The position numbers and the translations under genes were made by a program. This document shows, piece after piece, positions 54,114 through 62,553 of a stretch of DNA of 64,000 bases. A model generated the notes under the pieces. That model was not told the DNA's origin, searched no databases, and saw nothing but the letters and a program-made list of their open reading frames with translations. The DNA is taken from assembly GCA_001013295.1 (NCBI GenBank), contig LAZY01000033.1, positions 1 through 64,000 on the forward strand. The letters run 5' to 3'. This stretch comes from Chryseobacterium indologenes. GTDB lineage: Bacteria > Bacteroidota > Bacteroidia > Flavobacteriales > Weeksellaceae. Every line of letters starts with the position of its first letter. Positions within the stretch are counted from its first letter, which is position 1.

Positions 54114-54998
54114 TTAATCACTTACTTTGGTAAACATTATTTCTCTTGGATAGTATTTTGCAGTATTGGCATCAGCAGAAGCGGTTAAAGTAACCACTAA
54201 AGAGACGGTTGCCAGAGGAGAGTGTATCCTTGGGACTATATAATCTCCCGGATTCAGTCGAATTCTGGTGGTGGTAAATGCAGCCGTGTTGGTGTCTCCG
54301 CCAATTCCCAGGATTCCATAATAATCAGGGAAGAAGGTGGTCAGCTTTACTTCATTATAAGTTCCGTTATCCTGTTTCAGATAAGCTCTCAGCTGGTATT
54401 GTGGTCCGCTGGTTAATGAGACGGCTCCGCCGGTTTTTGATGGAATATTCAGGTAGATCTCATAAACACCCGGTTCATTAATCACAAACTTGGCATTGTC
54501 ATAGCTTTTATCACCATAGATACCGCCTCCCGGAACGATGGCAGCTTCTCTTGTGATATTAAGATTATTGTAGGATTGTGATCCGTCAACAGGGGCACTG
54601 AAGCCTATTCCTGTATGTCGGCCACATCCAAGGAGGACACATACTACACTCGATTCTTCATCTGCTTTAGATAAAAACCGGGCTTGTTTCATTTTAAAAT
54701 CGGCAGTGGTAGGTTCGTTATTCCATTTTGCTCCGTCGTAAGAATAAAAGGTGGCGTGTGTTTTCTCGAACAGTATCATTCCTGTCATGGCAGGGTCTGT
54801 AGGTGAATTGTACAGCGGGAGATTTTCCGGTGAAGAGACTTCAGGAAGCATCATGCCGAAGCTTTTTCCTTCATATTTCCCATCGATCTGTAAAATGGCC
54901 TTGTTGTGAATTTCGACAGTCTGATTTTTTGAAATACCTACTTGCGAAAAAGCCAAATTAAGAATGAGCAACATCAAAGAAGTGTTGATTTTTTTCAT
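54114..54998 (-). CDS. Secreted C1q/TNF-like beta-sandwich protein (first of trio)
   Basis: 294 aa; leads the trio. Signal peptide (MKKINTSLMLLILNLAFSQ). N-terminal block GMMLPEVSSPENLPLYNSP and GMILFEKTHATFYSYDGAKW, then CVLLGCGRHTG, then the C1q-like beta-half with FVINEPGVYEIYLNIPS and TRIRLNPGDYIVPRI. The upstream 0.5-kb region contains a TTGACC repeat array that may carry its control signals. Confidence 0.75.
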   Translation of the reverse strand: MKKINTSLMLLILNLAFSQVGISKNQTVEIHNKAILQIDGKYEGKSFGMMLPEVSSPENLPLYNSPTDPAMTGMILFEKTHATFYSYDGAKWNNEPTTADFKMKQARFLSKADEESSVVCVLLGCGRHTGIGFSAPVDGSQSYNNLNITREAAIVPGGGIYGDKSYDNAKFVINEPGVYEIYLNIPSKTGGAVSLTSGPQYQLRAYLKQDNGTYNEVKLTTFFPDYYGILGIGGDTNTAAFTTTRIRLNPGDYIVPRIHSPLATVSLVVTLTASADANTAKYYPREIMFTKVSD

Positions 54999-55184
54999 GG
55001 TCTGATTTCTATTTAAATTTTTATCTGTTTATCCAGAAGAATATTCTTTTTCGAAATACATAGTTTTTTCAGTTTTAGTTTTTTTGTGTTAAGTTTTATG
55101 CAAATTCTTATCCTTCCCGGTTCGTATGGTGAACGGGTTTATCATTTATCGTGTCGTTTTGTTCAGACGATCTGCCTGAAGAAA

Positions 55185-55229
55185 TTGACCAAAATATTCT
55201 GAGGGAAATTGACCCTGGTATCAGGTCAA
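55185..55229. promoter_or_regulatory. TTGACC repeat cluster, candidate operator
   Basis: TTGACC at 55185-55190 and 55209-55214 (24-base period, both inside GAAATTGACC) plus reversed GGTCAA at 55224-55229, giving a 21-bp palindrome with the second copy. Confidence 0.35.
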
Positions 55230-55424
55230 AAGAATGTGGTCTGTGTGTGACTAAAATACAAATCTAATGTGGTATCAGCCAATCAAAATATAAAATATTA
55301 TGTGTATTGCATTTGACATTCATAAAATAAATTGATAATGCTTTGGTTGTGATTGGTTTAAAATTTTAATTATAATTTTATTTTATGATTATATTTTTAA
55401 TAATTGCGTTTATTTTATTTAAAA

Positions 55425-55458
55425 AAAATAGAGACAAGTTTTGGCTTGTCTCTATTTT
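55425..55458 (-). terminator. Terminator of the 55543-55884 gene
   Basis: Perfect 14-base arms (55425-55438 and 55445-55458), a 6-base loop and a minus-strand T run from the A tract at 55421-55428. Confidence 0.85.
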
Positions 55459-55542
55459 GTTATCGAAATGTTGCTTTCTGGTTGATATTGATAATTTTTA
55501 CAATGTTTTATTGTTGAATTTTTAAATTATCATATTTTCAGA

Positions 55543-55884
55543 TCAAATCAGCTCTTCTTCCTGAAAATACTGAATAATCGCCTTTTTCATGAGTAAGGTC
55601 TGCTCATTGGGCTTTAATTCCGGGAGGTCTTCTAATTTTTCAAACTGGGGCCACCCATCTTCATAGTGGGTGAATTTGTAATATCCAAATGGTTCCAGCA
55701 ATCTGCAGACTGCTATGTGAATAAGATTCACTTTGTCGTCTTTCGTATATTTCTGCTGACCACTTCCCAGTTCCTGCAAGCCTATCAGAAACAGCAGGGT
55801 TTCAATGGGCGGGTTCTTTTCGGTCTGGAAGTTGTCTTCAAAGAACTGTTCTATTTTTTTCCAATATTCGGACTCGTTGATCAT
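55543..55884 (-). CDS. Conserved hypothetical protein, 113 aa
   Basis: No family name that I recognise. Soluble, acidic, mainly helical. It has no signal peptide. The FLIGLQELGSGQQKYTKDDK segment and GYYKFTHYEDGWPQFE look like a conserved flavobacterial core, and LLEPFGYY adds a buried patch. It lies 99 bases downstream of the S9 peptidase gene on the same strand; terminator at 55425-55458. Confidence 0.75.
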   Translation of the reverse strand: MINESEYWKKIEQFFEDNFQTEKNPPIETLLFLIGLQELGSGQQKYTKDDKVNLIHIAVCRLLEPFGYYKFTHYEDGWPQFEKLEDLPELKPNEQTLLMKKAIIQYFQEEELI

Positions 55885-55983
55885 AACTTTATAATTGATT
55901 GGGTGAGCGTTTTAATTCGTCACCAGGTTTTTTATAAGATGAAATTGATTTAATATTTCATCAGTCTTCTTCAGACTTTAATT

Positions 55984-58023
55984 TTATTCATTTATCTTTA
56001 AAAGGAAAGCATATTCCAATGCGTCTTCTTTCAAAGATTCAAATCTTCCGCTGGCTCCGCCGTGTCCTGAGCTCATATCTGTTTTAAAAACTAAAATATT
56101 ATGATCTGTTTTTAATGCTCTCAGTTTTGCCGTCCATTTTGCAGGTTCCCAATACTGAACCTGAGAATCGTGGAATCCTGTGGTGATCAGCATGTGCGGA
56201 TAGTCTTTGGCTTCTACATTATCATAAGGAGAGTAGTCTTTCATATAATGATAATATTCTTTGTCGTTTGGATTTCCCCATTCGTCATATTCTCCGGTCG
56301 TTAAAGGAATGGTATCATCAAGCATTGTCGTAACCACATCTACAAACGGTACCTGGGCTACAATTCCGTGGAATAATTGTGGTTCATAATTAACAACAGC
56401 CCCTACCAGTAATCCTCCGGCACTTCCACCCATTGCATACATATGTTTCGATGAAGTGTAGTTTTCCTTGATTAAGTATTTTCCTGCATCAATAAAGTCG
56501 AAGAAAGTATTTTTCTTAAACAGCATTTTTCCGTCTTCATACCATTCTCTTCCCAGATATTCTCCACCACGGATATGAGCGATAGCATAAATAAAACCTC
56601 TGTCCAGGATAGATAACCTTACATTAGAAAAGCTGGCATCAACAGTATGACCATAGCTTCCGTACCCATACAGAAGAAGTGGGGTGTCAGCAGATTTTTG
56701 TGTATCCTTGTGATAAACCAGGGAAATTGGGATTTTTGTTTCTCCGTCTCTGGAGTCTGCCCAGATTCTTTCGGAAATATAGTTTTCTGAGAAGAATTTT
56801 CCACCCAAGACTTCCTGTTGTTTCAGAAGCTTGGTTGTTTTTTCTTTCATATTGTATTCATAGGTTGAACTTGGCTGTGTAAGCGAAGTGTAACCATAGC
56901 GTAAGACTTCGGTGTCAAACTCAAGGTTGATACCGATGTAGGCCGTATAGGTAGGATCAGAAAAAGGAAGATAGTGAGACTCCTGAGTTTTCTCGTCAAT
57001 TATTTTGATCTGAAGCAGTCCTCTTTCTCTTTCCTCAAGTACGAGATAATCTTTGAAAATTTCAAATCCTTCCAGTAAAACCTCGGCACGGTGTGGGATC
57101 ACATCAACCCAGTTCTCCATACCACAATTATTGATCTTAGTTTTTACGATTTTGAAGTTGATGGCGTCATCTGCATTGGTAATGATGTAGAATTCGTCTT
57201 CATAATGTTCTACAGAATATTCAAGATCATCTATTCTCGGTTGTATGATGGTCCAGTCAGCAAAAACATCATCAGAAGGGATGAATCGGTGTTCATCCGA
57301 AATAGTACTTGAGCTGGCAATGAAAATATATTGTAATGATTTTGTTTTAAAAACATTCACATCAAAAGTATCATCCTCTTCATGAAAAATCAGAACATCT
57401 TCAGAAGAATCCGTTCCCAATTGGTGTCGGTACACCTGGAAGGCACGCAGGCTGGAGTCTTTTCTGATGTAGAAGACATGTTGATTATCATTAGCCCAGA
57501 CAGCTTTTCCCGTTGTATTTGGAATGGTATCCGGAAGAATTTCTCCGGTTTTTAAATTCTTGAAATTTAAGGTGTAAATTCTTCTTCCTACATTATCTGA
57601 AGAAAAAGAAGTCAGTTCATTATTCGGGCTTACGGCAACGCTTCCCACTTCAAAGAAGTTCTCTCCTTCTGCTAAGATATTGACATCAAGTACAATCTCT
57701 TCCGGGTTGTCCAGACTTTTATACTTTCTGGTGAAGATTGGGTATTCTTTCCCCTCTTCATACCTTACAATGTACCAATATTCATTAAAGATGTAAGGCA
57801 GAGATTCATCATCTTTTTTATATCGGGCCTTCATTTCTTCGAACAACTCTTCCTGAAGAGCTTCGGTATCTTTCATGATGAATTCTTCGTAGGCATTTTC
57901 TTCCTCAATGTATTTGATGACTTCAGGGTTTTCCCTTTCATTCAGCCAAAAATAATTATCGGTTCTTGTATCGCCGTGGATTTCTAATATTTTTTCTATT
58001 TTTTTTGCCTGTGGAGCTTTCAT
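55984..58023 (-). CDS. ptrB: Prolyl oligopeptidase family serine peptidase (oligopeptidase B-like)
   Basis: Cytoplasmic serine peptidase of family S9A; 679 aa. An N-terminal beta-propeller (about 70-400) gates an alpha/beta-hydrolase domain. The nucleophilic Ser is in MYAMGGSAGGLLVGAVVNY, the catalytic Asp in LITTGFHDSQVQYWEP, and the His in DMSSGHGGASGRF. The DNYFWLNERENPEVIKYIEE start and YGSYGHTVDASFSNVRL before the catalytic domain are oligopeptidase B hallmarks. It trims peptides after basic residues, by family knowledge. Confidence 0.93.
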   Translation of the reverse strand: MKAPQAKKIEKILEIHGDTRTDNYFWLNERENPEVIKYIEEENAYEEFIMKDTEALQEELFEEMKARYKKDDESLPYIFNEYWYIVRYEEGKEYPIFTRKYKSLDNPEEIVLDVNILAEGENFFEVGSVAVSPNNELTSFSSDNVGRRIYTLNFKNLKTGEILPDTIPNTTGKAVWANDNQHVFYIRKDSSLRAFQVYRHQLGTDSSEDVLIFHEEDDTFDVNVFKTKSLQYIFIASSSTISDEHRFIPSDDVFADWTIIQPRIDDLEYSVEHYEDEFYIITNADDAINFKIVKTKINNCGMENWVDVIPHRAEVLLEGFEIFKDYLVLEERERGLLQIKIIDEKTQESHYLPFSDPTYTAYIGINLEFDTEVLRYGYTSLTQPSSTYEYNMKEKTTKLLKQQEVLGGKFFSENYISERIWADSRDGETKIPISLVYHKDTQKSADTPLLLYGYGSYGHTVDASFSNVRLSILDRGFIYAIAHIRGGEYLGREWYEDGKMLFKKNTFFDFIDAGKYLIKENYTSSKHMYAMGGSAGGLLVGAVVNYEPQLFHGIVAQVPFVDVVTTMLDDTIPLTTGEYDEWGNPNDKEYYHYMKDYSPYDNVEAKDYPHMLITTGFHDSQVQYWEPAKWTAKLRALKTDHNILVFKTDMSSGHGGASGRFESLKEDALEYAFLLKINE

Positions 58024-58101
58024 CTATATTTTAATTTTTGACGTTCCGTGTACTTTTTACAGAAACGTTGCATTCAATGTTAATTCTTGTTCAAATATAA
58101 G

Positions 58102-58129
58102 AAAGGCTATCAAATTTTTGATAGCCTTT
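58102..58129 (-). terminator. Terminator of the 58153-59292 gene
   Basis: Perfect 13-base arms (58102-58114 and 58117-58129) with a 2-base loop. The T run on the minus strand is weak. Confidence 0.65.
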
Positions 58130-58152
58130 GTAACTTATATTAGATGATAGAG

Positions 58153-59292
58153 TTATTTTTTTACAGTTTTAATGGTTTTTACGTTTGCGCCTTTCATTTT
58201 TAAAGTGATGAAATAAAGTCCTTCTTTTAAATCCTTCAGATGAAGAGAAGAAGATGGTTTTTCAATGGTTTTGATGAGTCTGCCTGAAATATCCGTAATA
58301 GAAACTGATGTTACATCAGATACTTCGGAGAGGGTAAGGGTATCACTGAAAGGATTAGGATGTACTGTGATCTTCTTGTTGTCGGCATTTGTCTCTTGAG
58401 TCGATAATGTTGTGCTATCATATGCTGAAATCTGGAACTCTCCATTGTCTGTGGTTGAGTCGTATTTACAGACGGATACATACAACACAGCACCGGGTGT
58501 TTGTCCGGTTAGTGAGATTAATGAGAAAAAGGCTTGTCCACTATCTTCATCACATGCAATTGCAGTTAAAGAACCACATACTCCACTATAAACACTAAGT
58601 ACAGAGTCATCAAAAGAAGATCCTGGAGCTTGCCGCGTTTCTAACTTAAGGTTTCCGCTTGGTGGAACTACAACTTTGAACCAGACATTATCTATAGCAT
58701 CCTGATTACATGAAGGCAGCGGACCGTCCGTAGTTGCATCCGTATTGTTTGAAGTAATTGCTCCGGAGCTGAAATCATTTCCTAACGTTAAAGGAATGGC
58801 ACCTGGGCAATCATTGTTGGTGGGAGGCGTAAATTCATACGCTGAAATTTGAAAGTTTCCATTGTCTGTGTCGGTATCATATTTCCATACAGAGACGTAA
58901 AGAGTGGTGCCAGTGAGCAGACCGGTTAATGTGATTAATGAAAAATAATCCACTTCGTTATCGTCGTTACAGGCTATTTCAGTTAGAGAACTGCATGTTC
59001 CGGTGTAAACCGTAAGTACTGAGTCATCAAATAATGATCCGGGAGCTTCTCTGGTTTCTATTTTAATATTCCCACTTTGTGGTACTACCACTTTAAACCA
59101 GACATTTTCTACCGCTTCGTCATTACATGCAGGCAGAGTACCGTCGGTCGTTGCGCCTGTATTATCTGAAGTAAGTGCTCCTGAAGCAAAATCAGTTCCT
59201 ACAGTTAATGGTATGGCTCCTGAACAGTTGTCATTTTGAGCATAGATAAAGGATGTCATTAATAACAGTAAACAGAATAATAGTTTTCTCAT
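58153..59292 (-). CDS. T9SS-secreted protein with a tandemly duplicated domain
   Basis: 379 aa. Signal peptide ends IYAQ. Two homologous domains, about 20-155 and 157-292, share the pattern NVWFKVVVP-SGN, ETR-APGS, FDDSVL-VY, IAC and FQISAY. They recall PPC-type beta-sandwich domains that bind or shield secreted enzymes, but no catalytic motif is present. The C-terminus from about 300 is a T9SS type A sorting domain (VHPNPFSDTL, LKEGLYFITLKM). The role is probably surface binding or adhesion. It stands alone. Confidence 0.85.
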   Translation of the reverse strand: MRKLLFCLLLLMTSFIYAQNDNCSGAIPLTVGTDFASGALTSDNTGATTDGTLPACNDEAVENVWFKVVVPQSGNIKIETREAPGSLFDDSVLTVYTGTCSSLTEIACNDDNEVDYFSLITLTGLLTGTTLYVSVWKYDTDTDNGNFQISAYEFTPPTNNDCPGAIPLTLGNDFSSGAITSNNTDATTDGPLPSCNQDAIDNVWFKVVVPPSGNLKLETRQAPGSSFDDSVLSVYSGVCGSLTAIACDEDSGQAFFSLISLTGQTPGAVLYVSVCKYDSTTDNGEFQISAYDSTTLSTQETNADNKKITVHPNPFSDTLTLSEVSDVTSVSITDISGRLIKTIEKPSSSLHLKDLKEGLYFITLKMKGANVKTIKTVKK

Positions 59293-59650
59293 AGGTGTTT
59301 TTTTAGTTATTAGAAATAGGTCGAATAATTGTTTTTACTAAATGTAATGAATTAATTCTGTCTTAAAGAATATTTGAAATAATTTAACTGATTGGTTTTC
59401 AATGGGTAAAGTTGTTTTAAAGAATGGCGAGTTATTTGAAAATAATAAGCTTTATAAATGAGAAAAGTGGAAAAAATTATAGAGAAGTCAAAGGGTTCCA
59501 TCATTATCTTGTTAAAAAGAGAGACGGAAGAGGCTCGTTTTAGGAAATTGGCTTGGAAAGATGGAAGATGTCTGAGCTAAAGGTAAGTATGCAAAAAAGC
59601 CCTCTTTTCCAAATGGAAAGGGGCTTTTAATATTGTATTTATATTAAGGC
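59293..59650. other. Intergenic region without a supported gene
   Basis: 358 bp holding the hemD terminator (59595-59628). The rest has a purine-rich stretch (about 59500-59580) whose translations resemble no protein that I know. Confidence 0.4.
59595..59628 (-). terminator. Terminator of hemD
   Basis: Inverted repeat AAAAGCCC.../...GGGGCTTTT, about 15 bp with one bulged base; T run on the minus strand, 22 bases after hemD. Confidence 0.75.
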
Positions 59651-60400
59651 TTACTTGTGAAGTGCCTTAATATATTTTTCAAGGGCCATTGTCATAGAAG
59701 GAGTTTCCTTCGTAGGGGCCATTAAATCTACATTTAATCCTGCTTCTTCTGCAGCAGCTAAAGTGGTGTTTCCAAAAACTCCAATCTTAGTTTCCTCCTG
59801 TTTGAAGTCCGGGAAATTCTGTTGTAGAGATTTGATTCCTTGCGGGCTGAAGAAGATCAGCATATCATAATCTTTAATGGTTATATCTGTAAGATCACTG
59901 CATACCGTGCGGTACATAATTGCTCTTGTCCAGTCTACATTAGATGCATCCATGGTTTTTACAATATCCGGACTTAGAACATCTGAAGATGGCAACAGAT
60001 ATTTTTCAGTGGGGAATTTTTTGAAAAGAGGCAGCAGGTCTGAGAAGTTTTTCTCCCCAAAGCTGATTTTTCTTTTTCTGTACACAATATGCTTTTGAAG
60101 ATAGTTAGCGATTGCTTCTGACTGACAGATGTATCTCATTGTATCCGGAACAGCAAAACGCAATTCCTCTGCTAGTCTGAAGTAATGGTCAATCGCATTC
60201 TTACTGGTAAAAATAATACCGGTATACTGCGTCAGATCTATTTTCTGTGTTCTGAGCTCTTTATTGTCAACTCCTTCGACGTGGATAAATGGACGGAAAT
60301 CAATCTTTATTTTTTCCTTCTTCGCTATATCCAGATATGGAGAAGACTCACTAGGCGCTGGTTGAGAAACCAATATAGACTTTATTCTCATCATTGACAT
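59651..60400 (-). CDS. hemD: Uroporphyrinogen-III synthase
   Basis: Closes and flips ring D of hydroxymethylbilane to uroporphyrinogen III in haem synthesis; cytoplasmic, 249 aa. HemD sequences are poorly conserved, but the two-lobe pattern is visible: RIKSILVSQPAP and TQYTGIIFTSKNAIDHYFRL in lobe one, LLPSSDVLSPDIVKTM, YDMLIFFSPQGIKSLQQNF and IGVFGNTTLAAAEEAGLNV in lobe two. It starts 3 bases after the DUF4271 stop; this pairing is common in Flavobacteriia. Confidence 0.88.
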   Translation of the reverse strand: MSMMRIKSILVSQPAPSESSPYLDIAKKEKIKIDFRPFIHVEGVDNKELRTQKIDLTQYTGIIFTSKNAIDHYFRLAEELRFAVPDTMRYICQSEAIANYLQKHIVYRKRKISFGEKNFSDLLPLFKKFPTEKYLLPSSDVLSPDIVKTMDASNVDWTRAIMYRTVCSDLTDITIKDYDMLIFFSPQGIKSLQQNFPDFKQEETKIGVFGNTTLAAAEEAGLNVDLMAPTKETPSMTMALEKYIKALHK

Positions 60401-60403
60401 TTA

Positions 60404-61072
60404 TTAAAAAAATAACAGCTTCCAAAGCAATAATAATGGTGCGATTTGGAGGGTGCAAATATACAAAAATTTATAATACCATTTCTCCGGAAGAATCTTG
60501 TTCTTGTGAAATAAATAGAAAAAAACTTTGAAAATGAACACAAAAGCGAAGAATAAGAAATAATATAAAAACATTTTATTTCTGTCTATTGGGAAGTAAT
60601 AATGGGTTACGCACAGAATTATCAGCAAAAAAGACAGAATAAAATAAAATTTGGTGGAGGTAAAATAAAAAATAGACCATTTTCTTCCATCTCCTATACT
60701 TTGATAGAATAAAAAGCCCAAAGTAGATTTTGTAAGATAAAAAAACAGAACCGCCAGCAAAGTATATCCAAATTTATTCAGCTGGTATCCGAAAAGCTGC
60801 AGATCGGCAATGTATTTCGGTACTATAGGAATATACTGTGAGATCAGCACAGATAGGGTAAGGGTCGTTACACAGGAGGTAATGATCCAGCTGGGCAGGT
60901 TATTGCTCGCATCAAAATATTTCTGAAGCAGAAAATCCTTAAGGCTGGCATCTCTTTCTATAATGTTCATCATAAAAACATATAAAAATATACAGCCTAC
61001 GAGTATAAAGATTACCCAGTCGTTGTTCTCAGGTATTCTTACATGATTAAGATAGTTTGATGGTGCCGGCAA
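60404..61072 (-). CDS. DUF4271 family membrane protein
   Basis: 222-aa integral membrane protein with about six hydrophobic helices. The N-terminal WVIFILVGCIFLYVFMMN and the FGYTLLAVLFFYLTKSTLGFLFYQSIGDG segment fit the DUF4271 family, which sits beside hemD in many Flavobacteriia; its job is unknown. The C-terminus KWYYKFLYICTLQIAPLLLLWKLLFF is the most conserved part. It is tightly coupled to hemD. Confidence 0.85.
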   Translation of the reverse strand: MPAPSNYLNHVRIPENNDWVIFILVGCIFLYVFMMNIIERDASLKDFLLQKYFDASNNLPSWIITSCVTTLTLSVLISQYIPIVPKYIADLQLFGYQLNKFGYTLLAVLFFYLTKSTLGFLFYQSIGDGRKWSIFYFTSTKFYFILSFLLIILCVTHYYFPIDRNKMFLYYFLFFAFVFIFKVFFYLFHKNKILPEKWYYKFLYICTLQIAPLLLLWKLLFF

Positions 61073-61089
61073 AATTTATTTTTTATATT

Positions 61090-61227
61090 TTATTTAACTT
61101 CAAAAAAACACAGACTGGCATAGATTTCTTTATCATCTGAGCTGTGAAAATGCAGTTCATTTACTTTACTTCTTTCGATTTCGTAGATGAGTCTGATCTT
61201 TTGAATAAAAGTTTCAGCATCATATAC
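61090..61227 (-). pseudogene. Possible gene remnant or unannotated frame upstream of DUF4271
   Basis: A minus-strand frame of 45 codons ends at 61090: VYDAETFIQKIRLIYEIERS, then KVNELHFHSSDDKE, then YASLCFFEVK and TAA. It looks coding by composition but has no ATG/GTG/TTG in frame and a stop directly before GTA, so it may be the tail of a truncated or frameshifted gene. An out-of-frame ATGATG lies at the left edge. A TAnnTTTG box on the same strand (61251-61258, reverse) precedes it. Confidence 0.3.
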
Positions 61228-61242
61228 TTAATCCCTGAGAAA

Positions 61243-61258
61243 TATTTTTGCAAAATTA
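61243..61258. promoter_or_regulatory. Back-to-back divergent -7 boxes
   Basis: TATTTTTG (61243-61250, plus strand) abuts CAAAATTA (61251-61258; TAATTTTG on the minus strand). Both match TAnnTTTG, so this site may fire in both directions. Confidence 0.3.
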
Positions 61259-61295
61259 TAGATTATTTTGTATAAAATAAAAAGGTTAAATAAAC

Positions 61296-61303
61296 TATCT
61301 TTG
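61296..61303 (+). promoter_or_regulatory. Candidate -7 box of the polyprenol-phosphate mannosyltransferase gene
   Basis: TATCTTTG fits TAnnTTTG and ends 9 bases before the ATG at 61313. A TTTTG at 61266-61270 is 25 bases upstream, longer than the usual spacing. Confidence 0.4.
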
Positions 61304-61312
61304 CAAACTGAA

Positions 61313-62029
61313 ATGAAAAAACTCGTCATTATCCCGACTTATAACGAAAAGGAAAATATTGAAAATATTATTTCCGCAGTTTTTGCATTGGAGGACGACT
61401 TTCATATTTTAGTAGTGGATGATTCTTCTCCGGATGGTACTGCAGACCTTGTAAGAGAACTGCAGAAGAAATACCCGCATTACCTGCATCTGTCAGTAAG
61501 GCATATAAAGGACGGGCTGGGGAAAGCTTACATTCATGGATTCAAATGGGCGATCGAAAACAAATACGATTACATTTTTGAAATGGATGCCGATTTTTCA
61601 CACAACCCGAATGATTTGCCCAAGCTCTTTGAAGCCTGCAAAGAAGGGGATATGGCGATCGGGTCCAGATATTCAAAAGGAGTGAATGTGGTCAATTGGC
61701 CTATGGGAAGAGTATTGCTGTCTTATTTTGCATCGAAATATGTAAGATTCGTATTAGGGCTTCCGATTCATGACACTACTGCAGGATTTGTTTGCTTTTC
61801 AAGAAAGGTGCTGGAAGAAATAGGATTGGATAATGTGAAACTGAAAGGCTACGGATTTCAGATCGAAATGAAATTCAGAGCCTATAAAAAAGGTTTCAGG
61901 ATTATAGAAGTACCGATCATATTTACCAACAGGATTTTAGGCGAGAGTAAAATGAACGGCGGCATTATTCATGAGGCCGTGTTTGGAGTTTTAAATTTAA
62001 AATGGAAATCTATCATTAACAGATTATGA
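61313..62029 (+). CDS. Polyprenol monophosphomannose synthase (GT2 family)
   Basis: Transfers a mannose or similar sugar from a GDP-sugar to polyprenyl phosphate; membrane-associated, 238 aa. The GT-A motifs are LVIIPTYNEKENIENII, VVDDSSPDGTADLVRELQ, MDADFSHNP (metal-binding DxD) and a late GYGFQIEMKFRAYKKGF. I start at MKKLVIIPTYNEKEN (ATG 61313); a TTG 45 bases upstream would add residues that do not belong to the family and overlap the promoter. It leads a plus-strand unit with the DUF4296 gene, which overlaps it by 4 bases. Confidence 0.92.
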   Translation: MKKLVIIPTYNEKENIENIISAVFALEDDFHILVVDDSSPDGTADLVRELQKKYPHYLHLSVRHIKDGLGKAYIHGFKWAIENKYDYIFEMDADFSHNPNDLPKLFEACKEGDMAIGSRYSKGVNVVNWPMGRVLLSYFASKYVRFVLGLPIHDTTAGFVCFSRKVLEEIGLDNVKLKGYGFQIEMKFRAYKKGFRIIEVPIIFTNRILGESKMNGGIIHEAVFGVLNLKWKSIINRL

Positions 62030-62484
62030 AACAGCGCATAGCCTATTCTTCCTACAAAGAGGAACATTTATATGTAAAGCTGCATCAGACCATTACAAAA
62101 TATAAAAATAAACTGGTGAAAAAACTGATCTTTATTTTCGTTTTACTGGGATTGCTTTCGTGCAGTGACTATATCGATCAGCCTAAAAATCTGGTGGACG
62201 AGGATGTGATGGCAGAGATCATTGCAGACCTTGCGATCAATGACCAGGCTGTCTTTACCTATCAGGACAAGAATCTGGAGGCCGGTACACGATTTGTTCT
62301 GAATTCTCATCACGTAAAACCTAATGACTTTGCAGAAAGTTTCAAATACTATGTGATCAAAGAAAAAATGGAAGGGATCACCACCCATGCCCAGGAGATA
62401 TTATTGAAAAAAGATCCCAAAGCAGAACAATACATAAAGGAAAAAGCAAAACAGAATGGAGTGGTGCCACCTATGGTAAGATAA
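62026..62484 (+). CDS. DUF4296 domain lipoprotein
   Basis: 152 aa from the first ATG, whose ATGA overlaps the previous stop. A GTG at 62116 would give VKKLIFIFVLLGLLSCSDY, a clean lipoprotein signal with lipobox LLSC; I keep the ATG start but think the GTG is a serious alternative, since the first start gives a 30-residue lead-in to the signal. The mature part is the small, helical DUF4296 domain with MAEIIADLAINDQAV and a C-terminal charged region. Function unknown. Confidence 0.8.
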   Translation: MKQRIAYSSYKEEHLYVKLHQTITKYKNKLVKKLIFIFVLLGLLSCSDYIDQPKNLVDEDVMAEIIADLAINDQAVFTYQDKNLEAGTRFVLNSHHVKPNDFAESFKYYVIKEKMEGITTHAQEILLKKDPKAEQYIKEKAKQNGVVPPMVR

Positions 62485-62553
62485 TCATGGTGAAAAACTA
62501 TGTTCCGTTCCACAAGAATCACTGGTCATGCAGTGAATAAATAAAGTATACAG

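Larger units (their letters stand above)
54999..55542. other. Intergenic region upstream of the C1q-like trio
   Basis: 544 bp with no supportable gene. It holds a terminator (55425-55458) for the 55543 gene, a TTGACC repeat cluster (55185-55229), and very AT-rich DNA between them. Confidence 0.5.

Noticed and set aside
61268..61312. TTG-started 15-residue extension of the mannosyltransferase
   Set aside because: It overlaps the -7 box and does not resemble the family N-terminus.
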